Positions 17,528 through 21,565 of a stretch of DNA of 21,565 nucleotides are shown piece by piece. A program made the position numbers and the translations under genes. The stretch comes from Chloroflexota bacterium (lineage in GTDB: Bacteria; Chloroflexota; Dehalococcoidia; GIF9; AB-539-J10). The stretch's first letter is position 1. Each line of letters starts with the position of its first letter. The stretch lies in assembly GCA_015222255.1 (NCBI GenBank), contig JADFUX010000012.1:1-21565 (forward strand). Direction: 5' to 3'. The notes below the pieces were generated by a model. That model worked only from the letters and a program-made list of their open reading frames with translations, had not been told where the DNA came from and ran no database searches.

Positions 17528-17848
17528 ATGTTAGAGTTCAATGATAGAGGTCTGATTCCAGCTATTATTCAAGATGTCAGCAGTCACGAAGTTCTTATGC
17601 TCGGCTATATGAATAAGGAGTCATTGAAGCTAACGCTGTCAAGTGGCGATGTTTGGTTCTACAGTCGTAGTCGTCACGAGTTGTGGCACAAGGGGGAAAC
17701 TTCAGGTAATTTCCTCAGGTTGAAGTCTATTATGAAAGATTGTGACAGCGATACTCTTTTGGTCCGTGCTGAGCCTACAGGCCCGGTATGCCATACCGGC
17801 AATAGAACCTGCTTCTTTGAGCAACTGGAAACTCAAGATCTAGAATAG
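17528..17848 (+). CDS. hisI: Phosphoribosyl-AMP cyclohydrolase HisI
   Basis: Third step of histidine synthesis: opens the adenine ring of phosphoribosyl-AMP using Zn and Mg. The 106-residue single-domain protein carries [18 protein letters not shown] (44-61), the metal-binding DCDSDTLL (71-78) with Cys72, and [13 protein letters not shown] (85-97) with Cys88 and Cys95 as the other zinc cysteines. There is no HisE pyrophosphohydrolase fusion, so that function must be encoded elsewhere. The ATG is preceded by aaggag (17518-17523), inside the end of hisA, with a one-base gap between the genes. Last recognisable gene of the rightward run. Confidence 0.96.
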   Translation: MLEFNDRGLIPAIIQDVSSHEVLMLGYMNKESLKLTLSSGDVWFYSRSRHELWHKGETSGNFLRLKSIMKDCDSDTLLVRAEPTGPVCHTGNRTCFFEQLETQDLE

Positions 17849-18027
17849 AGTTTAGTTGGGCCCAAAGAGTCGCCTACTCTCTATAGGTCGACAACTATCT
17901 TCTTCGGGCGCGGGGTGGAGATTATAAGAAGGCAGTGACTGAGCCGTTCTACTCGTTTTGTCGTTTTTTCCTTCCTTGCCCCACAGGATAAGACAAAAGC
18001 ATCCTCCAGTAACTGACTGCATAGAAG

Positions 18028-18909
18028 TTAGGGTCGTACAAGCTCCTTAGCCTCAATGACTTCATTCAATGCTGATATCGCAGTCTCTAGTTGCTTGTCG
18101 TCAGGTTCACGGGTAGTCATAGCTTGCAATGCCAGTCCTGGTACAAGAAGAATTCGGATGACGGCGTTCTTGGCATGGCTTGCTGCAAATCTCATGATTT
18201 CGTAGCTTAGAGCCGCGATGACAGGAAGGAGGATTACGCGAGATAATATCCTTAGCCATAGTGTTTGATGACCAAGCAAGGCGAAGATAAAAATGGCGAG
18301 GACTAGAACAATAAAGATAAAGGCAGTGCCACAGCGAGCGTGGGCAGTGGGATAGTCTTTGACGGCCTCCACTTCCAAGGGGCAGCCAGCTTCATAGGCA
18401 TTGACTACCTTGTGCTCGGCTCCGTGGTAGGCAAAGACCCTTCTTATATCCGGTATTAGACCGATCAGCATAAGGTAGACAACGAAAATGCCAATACGGA
18501 TGAACCCCTCAACTACGTTGCTGGCTAAAACAGAGCTGATGTAAGGATCGACCAAGTAGCGGGTAGCGAGGACAGGGACAATGAAGAAGAGTACCACAGC
18601 AAAGGCAATGCTGGCGGCTACGGTCCCCCACAAAAGCGTTGCAGGTATTCTTTCGTTCTCCTCTCCTGAAGCAATCTGAGCAGAGTGCAGTAGGGCCTGA
18701 GTACCCAGAATCAAGGTCTCAATAAGGACGATGACCCCTCTTACTAACGGTACTTCCCTAAGGCGACCTTTACATATGTTGGGTAATGGCCGCTTTGCAG
18801 TGTTCAGTTTCCCGTCGGGACCACGCACGGATATGGCCACATTCTCCCTACCCCGCATCATCACACCCTCGATAACTGCCTGCCCACCGTAATGGAAATG
18901 TTCTGCCAT
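18028..18909 (-). CDS. DUF1385 family (YqhQ-like) membrane protein
   Basis: A 293-residue polytopic membrane protein of uncharacterised family DUF1385. Conserved features are the N-terminal GGQAVIEGVMMRG (8-20), PLVRGVIVLIETL, YHGAEHKVVNAYEAG in the middle and ARCGTAFIF before a hydrophobic run. At least four strongly hydrophobic segments are visible (around LLWGTVAASIAFAVVLFFIV, GIFVVYLMLIGLI, FIFIVLVLAIFIFALLG and VILLPVIAALSYEIM). The molecular role is unknown; in many Gram-positive and Chloroflexota-like genomes it lies near rpmE and prfA. Here rpmE is upstream on the same strand, but 450 bases of unassigned DNA intervene, and no prfA follows. Start ATG at 18909 with aaagg about 12 bases upstream, a weak site. 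Convergent with hisI. Confidence 0.88.
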   Translation of the reverse strand: MAEHFHYGGQAVIEGVMMRGRENVAISVRGPDGKLNTAKRPLPNICKGRLREVPLVRGVIVLIETLILGTQALLHSAQIASGEENERIPATLLWGTVAASIAFAVVLFFIVPVLATRYLVDPYISSVLASNVVEGFIRIGIFVVYLMLIGLIPDIRRVFAYHGAEHKVVNAYEAGCPLEVEAVKDYPTAHARCGTAFIFIVLVLAIFIFALLGHQTLWLRILSRVILLPVIAALSYEIMRFAASHAKNAVIRILLVPGLALQAMTTREPDDKQLETAISALNEVIEAKELVRP

Positions 18910-19362
18910 CTTTATGCTGCCTTTCAGAACCTAGTTCTAGCCTGCCAACTCACCGTAGCTTCCAGCCATAATAAGGGTCACAACAGTGTCCTGAAGCACA
19001 GCCCTGAACCCAAACCCCGAAGGTGGAAGAAGCAGCTAATAGTGCCCAAAGATCCAGCTCCTATCCCAATGATTCGACCACTCTTCCTGCATCTCCATGG
19101 GAATACCACACAAGATGACGGGTTAGACAGACCAGCCATGGGATTGCTAGAGCCACACATAACGGGCAGTAACGGCCTTCAAGAAAGGGTTTCTAAAGCT
19201 ACTCGCTGCCAAGAAGCAGCTACAGGAAAAAGGGCTAGGACAAAGATAGAATTAAGCCCACCGAGCGCCCAACTTAGTATCGAGGCCGGTGTAGTTAATC
19301 CCGGTCTCTCTGCTTTCTCCCACGGTCCACGGCCAAGCTTGCTACTTCCCACATCCTTAGAT
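18910..19362. other. 450-base gap without a recognisable intact gene
   Basis: It lies between rpmE and the DUF1385 gene. A 199-codon rightward open frame spans it but runs across the start of the DUF1385 gene and antisense through rpmE, with no family features. On the leftward strand one frame reads LTTPASILSWALGGL then NSIFVLALFPVAASW, membrane-segment-like, before a TGA; neighbouring frames contain CPLCVALAIPWLVCL. This could be a decayed membrane-protein gene, but I could not tie it to a family. No terminator with a T-tract or promoter of quality was found. Confidence 0.4.
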
Positions 19363-19569
19363 TTACTCTTTTATCTTATATCGCTTCTTAAAGCGCTCCA
19401 CCCTTCCCATGGTATCGCGTATCCTCTGTTCGCCGGTGTAGAAGGGATGGCACTTGCTGCATACCTCAATCCTGATCTCCAGCTTAGTTGAGCCGACGGT
19501 AAACGTGTTGCCGCAGAGGCAGGTCACTTTGGCATTATCGTGATACTTAGGGTGAATTTTGGTTTTCAT
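19363..19569 (-). CDS. rpmE: 50S ribosomal protein L31 (zinc-binding form)
   Basis: Small protein of the large ribosomal subunit, placed at the central protuberance bridging to the small subunit. The 68 residues begin MKTKIHPKY and contain the zinc ligands of the C+ form, C17-x-C19 and C37-x2-C40 ([10 protein letters not shown]), then [12 protein letters not shown]. The C+ form often serves as a zinc store and may have a Zur-regulated zinc-free paralogue elsewhere. Its ATG overlaps the rpmA TGA by four bases (ATGA), implying translational coupling. Third gene of rplU-rpmA-rpmE. Confidence 0.97.
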   Translation of the reverse strand: MKTKIHPKYHDNAKVTCLCGNTFTVGSTKLEIRIEVCSKCHPFYTGEQRIRDTMGRVERFKKRYKIKE

Positions 19570-19817
19570 TTATAAACGCTAACCTTTTTCTTATACTTGT
19601 TGGCTGGCTCATATCTAACGCGGCCATCTATCAAAGCAAAGAGAGTATGATCTCTGCCAATACCCGCGTTGTTGCCGGGCAGGATACGGGTGCCACGCTG
19701 CCGAACCAAAATCGTCCCAGAACGAACTTGCTCCCCACCATACCTCTTCACCCCCAACCGCTTGGATTGACTATCACGCCCACAACGCGAGCTGCCACCA
19801 GCTTTCTTATGTGCCAT
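19566..19817 (-). CDS. rpmA: 50S ribosomal protein L27
   Basis: Large-subunit protein whose N-terminus reaches the peptidyl-transferase centre. The 83 residues start directly with [23 protein letters not shown] after Met, so there is no Firmicute-type cleavable N-terminal extension. [21 protein letters not shown] is characteristic. The start is preceded by gagggc, which is also the last codons of rplU; the gap to rplU is two bases. It overlaps rpmE by four bases. Confidence 0.97.
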   Translation of the reverse strand: MAHKKAGGSSRCGRDSQSKRLGVKRYGGEQVRSGTILVRQRGTRILPGNNAGIGRDHTLFALIDGRVRYEPANKYKKKVSVYK

Positions 19818-19819
19818 CT

Positions 19820-20140
19820 CTAGCCCTCAGACTTAATGATTTCATCTATTGATAGCTTCGTATATATTTGACGATGCCCTTTTTTTCTGCGGTAACGGAC
19901 TTTAGACTTGTATTTAAATACCGTGACTTTATCACCCTTGACTTCTCCTAAACATGTAGCTATGACCGTAGCACCCTTAATGGTTGGATTACCCGCAAGC
20001 GGATTCTCACAGTCGCCAATAAATAATACCCTCTCAAGCTCTACCTTATCGCCTTCAAGTATGCTTAGGCGCTCAACCTCTATCGTCTGCTTTGGACCTA
20101 CCTTATATTGTTTGCCACCTGTTTCGACAATCGCGTAAAT
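19820..20140 (-). CDS. rplU: 50S ribosomal protein L21 with non-canonical ATT start
   Basis: Large-subunit protein binding 23S rRNA. The leftward frame ending with TAG at 19820-19822 reads (I/M)[17 protein letters not shown], then [30 protein letters not shown] and [21 protein letters not shown], clearly L21 (106 residues). No ATG, GTG or TTG occurs anywhere in this frame, and a TAG stands five codons upstream of the aligned first residue. The codon at the Met position is ATT (20138-20140), seven bases after a strong ribosome-binding site gggagg (20148-20153). I therefore call an AUU start, as known for E. coli infC; a sequence error of ATG to ATT is the main alternative. First gene of rplU-rpmA-rpmE; rpmA starts two bases after its stop. 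Confidence 0.93.
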   Translation of the reverse strand: MYAIVETGGKQYKVGPKQTIEVERLSILEGDKVELERVLFIGDCENPLAGNPTIKGATVIATCLGEVKGDKVTVFKYKSKVRYRRKKGHRQIYTKLSIDEIIKSEG

Positions 20141-20147
20141 CGTATTA

Positions 20148-20153
20148 CCTCCC
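20148..20153 (-). promoter_or_regulatory. Ribosome-binding site deciding the rplU start
   Basis: Read leftward this is gggagg, a near-perfect anti-16S match, placed seven bases before the ATT codon at 20140. Spacing and strength point to that codon as the initiation site. Confidence 0.75.
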
Positions 20154-20163
20154 TAAAAAGTAG

Positions 20164-20193
20164 ATTTTATGAATATCAGCTGCCAAATGTCAA
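20164..20193 (-). promoter_or_regulatory. Sigma-70-type promoter for rplU-rpmA-rpmE
   Basis: Leftward: consensus -35 TTGACA (20188-20193), an 18-base spacer and TAAAAT (20164-20169), five of six -10 matches. Transcription would start near 20157, leaving a leader of only about 17 bases, just enough for the ribosome-binding site. There is no room for a classical L21 leader structure. Confidence 0.6.
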
Positions 20194-20274
20194 GCGCCCT
20201 CGGGCTCTGTTGTTGATGTTCTATGATTTTGTCACCCTGCAAGTGTTCTGTGAAAACGCCACCCTAGCAAGGAG

Positions 20275-20464
20275 ATGGCCACATTGAACAGGAAAGAACA
20301 GAAAAGGCTACTGGTGTTGAACCAGGTGGAGATAGGCAAGATGATCAATCAAAGAGGACTAAGGTATTAGGCCTTTCCCTGCGCCACGTGCGAAGGATTT
20401 CGGCAGCGTGTCGCAAGCAGGGCGCCCGGCATTGGCCCATCGTAATCCGCGAAGAAAGCCCACC
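20275..20464 (+). pseudogene. Remnant of an insertion-sequence transposase (N-terminal HTH part)
   Basis: From the ATG at 20275 the reading is MATLNRKEQKRLLVLNQVEIG, ending at a TAG (20368-20370). In a second frame from 20367 it continues LGLSLRHVRRISAACRKQGA, and in a third from 20429 ALAHRNPRRKPT. Joined, this is the N-terminal helix-turn-helix of a transposase resembling the ISNCY/IS1202-type group (RKEQ...VLN..E.G...LGLS.RHVRR...YRK.GA.ALAH.N.GRKP). Two frame changes and the absence of any DDE catalytic part show that it is a dead fragment. No terminal inverted repeats or target duplication could be identified. Confidence 0.7.
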
Positions 20465-20749
20465 TTTTATCTTCTGGCCATTTTGCCCTCGTTACTGATT
20501 TCCTCCATTTTCTAGTACTAGCAGAAAAGGCAGGTGCTACAGCTAGCCCGGTCAACCTATGCAGTAAGAATATCGCTCACGTAGCGATCAATGGCATTTC
20601 GTGACGCTTGGCTTTTGATAGCAGATACCCATGTAACGTATGTCCAGGTTCTAGGCTAATACAGAAAGGCAGCGTTCGACGTGGAATGCATCAAGCGATG
20701 GCTAGTTTCCCACCCGATCAAATACCGGCTCCAAGCTATACTGCTTGTT
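20465..20749. other. Unassigned stretch between the transposase remnant and the lipoprotein gene
   Basis: About 285 bases with no recognisable gene, structured RNA or repeat. Short open frames on both strands (for example 20608-20844 rightward, which runs antisense into the lipoprotein gene) lack family features. It may be further eroded transposon sequence or simple spacer. Confidence 0.4.
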
Positions 20750-21565
20750 CTACATCACCGGTATCTCAGGAGCTTGTAGTGCCTCTGGCGGTAGCTCAAT
20801 GGAAATTGGTTGGTTGTAATCGCGAATCGTCATATCAATGCTGAAATCCATGGTCATTCTGTCGAAGTCTTCCAGAGTGAGTTCTACATCCTCAGGAGTC
20901 ACCTCCATAAGCATGTCAGCCTGAGCCCTCATCAAGAGAGAGCTATCCTTAGCTATCCATTCTCTGATCGACATAGACGTCTTCTCAAATAGCTCCTCCA
21001 AATTCTCAATGTCCTCTAAGTCCATGCCTTGCATGCCCTGTTGCTGAGCTAAGAATTCAGCCAGTTTCTCCACGTCAGGCATTATGTCAAATACATAACA
21101 GTCAGTACCATCTACAAGTTCACTACCTACGAGCTTGACTTCTGTTGCCGTTTTCAACAGCTCTATTTGCTGGTCAACTTGCTTCTGCATTTCCCACATT
21201 TCAGGGGTGAGCTTCGTTTTCATCCACTGTTCGCCCATTAAGGGTACACTCATCTTCACATACACCCATTCACCAACTATGTATATCTCCATGCCCATCT
21301 CTTGTTCGCTTTGCCCCGGCACGTTCATAGTCATGTTCATGGCCATCTGCATCTCTCTATTCACGCTATCTATAGCGCCAGTGCCATCAGCACCCATAGA
21401 CATCCTTCCTGGTTCGGTCCCTCCAATTACATCCATTGTGATAGACATGTCTGTATCAAATTTGTATGTTTCCGCCTCTGCGAGGGCATCTACTGCCTCT
21501 GTTATTATTTGGTCTATCTGCTCCGAACTGAGCGTCTCCTCTTTTTCAGCACAGCCAACGAAGGC
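20750..21565 (-). CDS. Predicted lipoprotein, methionine-rich, 5' end outside the window
   Basis: The leftward frame is open to the right edge, so the protein is N-terminally incomplete: 271 residues are visible. The first residues read AFVGCAEKEE, the end of a lipoprotein signal peptide with the lipobox Cys at visible residue 5, so the true start lies about 15-20 codons beyond the edge. An internal ATG at 21448 is not the real start. The mature part is acidic and mostly beta-like, with YIVGEWVYVKMSVPLMGEQW, KLVGSELVDGTDCYVFDI and IRDYNQPISIELPPEAL, resembling LppX/DUF6612-type lipid- or ligand-binding lipoproteins with an incomplete barrel. It is strikingly Met-rich between about visible residues 40 and 130 (for example EMQMAMNMTMNV). 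The function is unknown; outer face of the cytoplasmic membrane is inferred. Confidence 0.75.
   Translation of the reverse strand, partial: AFVGCAEKEETLSSEQIDQIITEAVDALAEAETYKFDTDMSITMDVIGGTEPGRMSMGADGTGAIDSVNREMQMAMNMTMNVPGQSEQEMGMEIYIVGEWVYVKMSVPLMGEQWMKTKLTPEMWEMQKQVDQQIELLKTATEVKLVGSELVDGTDCYVFDIMPDVEKLAEFLAQQQGMQGMDLEDIENLEELFEKTSMSIREWIAKDSSLLMRAQADMLMEVTPEDVELTLEDFDRMTMDFSIDMTIRDYNQPISIELPPEALQAPEIPVM

Noticed and set aside
17849..18027. Terminator between hisI and the DUF1385 gene
   Set aside because: Partial stems such as gtcgccta/taggtcgac exist, but need bulges and have no adjacent T-tract; no convincing terminator could be assigned.
18892..19491. Rightward 199-codon open frame
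   Set aside because: It overlaps the start of the DUF1385 gene and runs antisense through rpmE, shows no recognisable domain, and has low-complexity Pro/Ser/Leu content typical of a shadow frame.

Overview
The window reads as a chromosomal segment of a bacterium with mid-range base composition, mostly housekeeping genes with short decayed scars between them. The small class 1B AdoMet decarboxylase, the short (about 430-residue) ThiC, the YqhQ/DUF1385 protein beside rpmE, and above all a GreA with an extra recombinase-like N-terminal domain suggest Chloroflexota, probably a Dehalococcoidia-type lineage. This placement is inference from family recognition and was not tested with a tree.

Layout. 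(1) Positions 187-4806, + strand: a tightly packed run thiC - cinA - speD - speB - greA-like. It covers the thiamine pyrimidine step, nucleotide/NMN clean-up, polyamine synthesis and an unusual transcript-cleavage factor. (2) 4810-5010, - strand: remnant of a thioredoxin gene. (3) 5023-6126, - strand: a small winged-helix-like protein followed by a TatD-family nuclease. (4) 6421-7272, + strand: an intact PadR regulator followed by the wreck of its usual partner, a HAAS-domain membrane protein (two in-frame stops and a frameshift). (5) 7361-15904, - strand: rpoB - rpoC - ruvB, read from a near-consensus promoter at 16044-16072 whose spacer and -10 contain a perfect inverted repeat. (6) 16287-17848, + strand: PduO-type cobalamin adenosyltransferase - hisA - hisI. 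(7) 18028-20140, - strand: rplU - rpmA - rpmE, then a 450-base gap without a recognisable gene, then a DUF1385 membrane protein. (8) 20275-20464: scar of an insertion-sequence transposase. (9) 20750 to the right edge, - strand: a methionine-rich lipoprotein whose first residues lie outside the window.

Most notable points. rplU (19820-20140) has no ATG, GTG or TTG anywhere in its frame; the alignable first codon is ATT, seven bases after a strong Shine-Dalgarno sequence. The GreA homologue carries an N-terminal domain resembling the DNA-binding SAM-like domain of tyrosine recombinases. The agmatinase homologue has Gln where a conserved active-site His is expected. Three independent gene remnants (thioredoxin, HAAS protein, transposase) indicate ongoing gene loss. 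No defence system, CRISPR array, prophage, tRNA or rRNA was seen.
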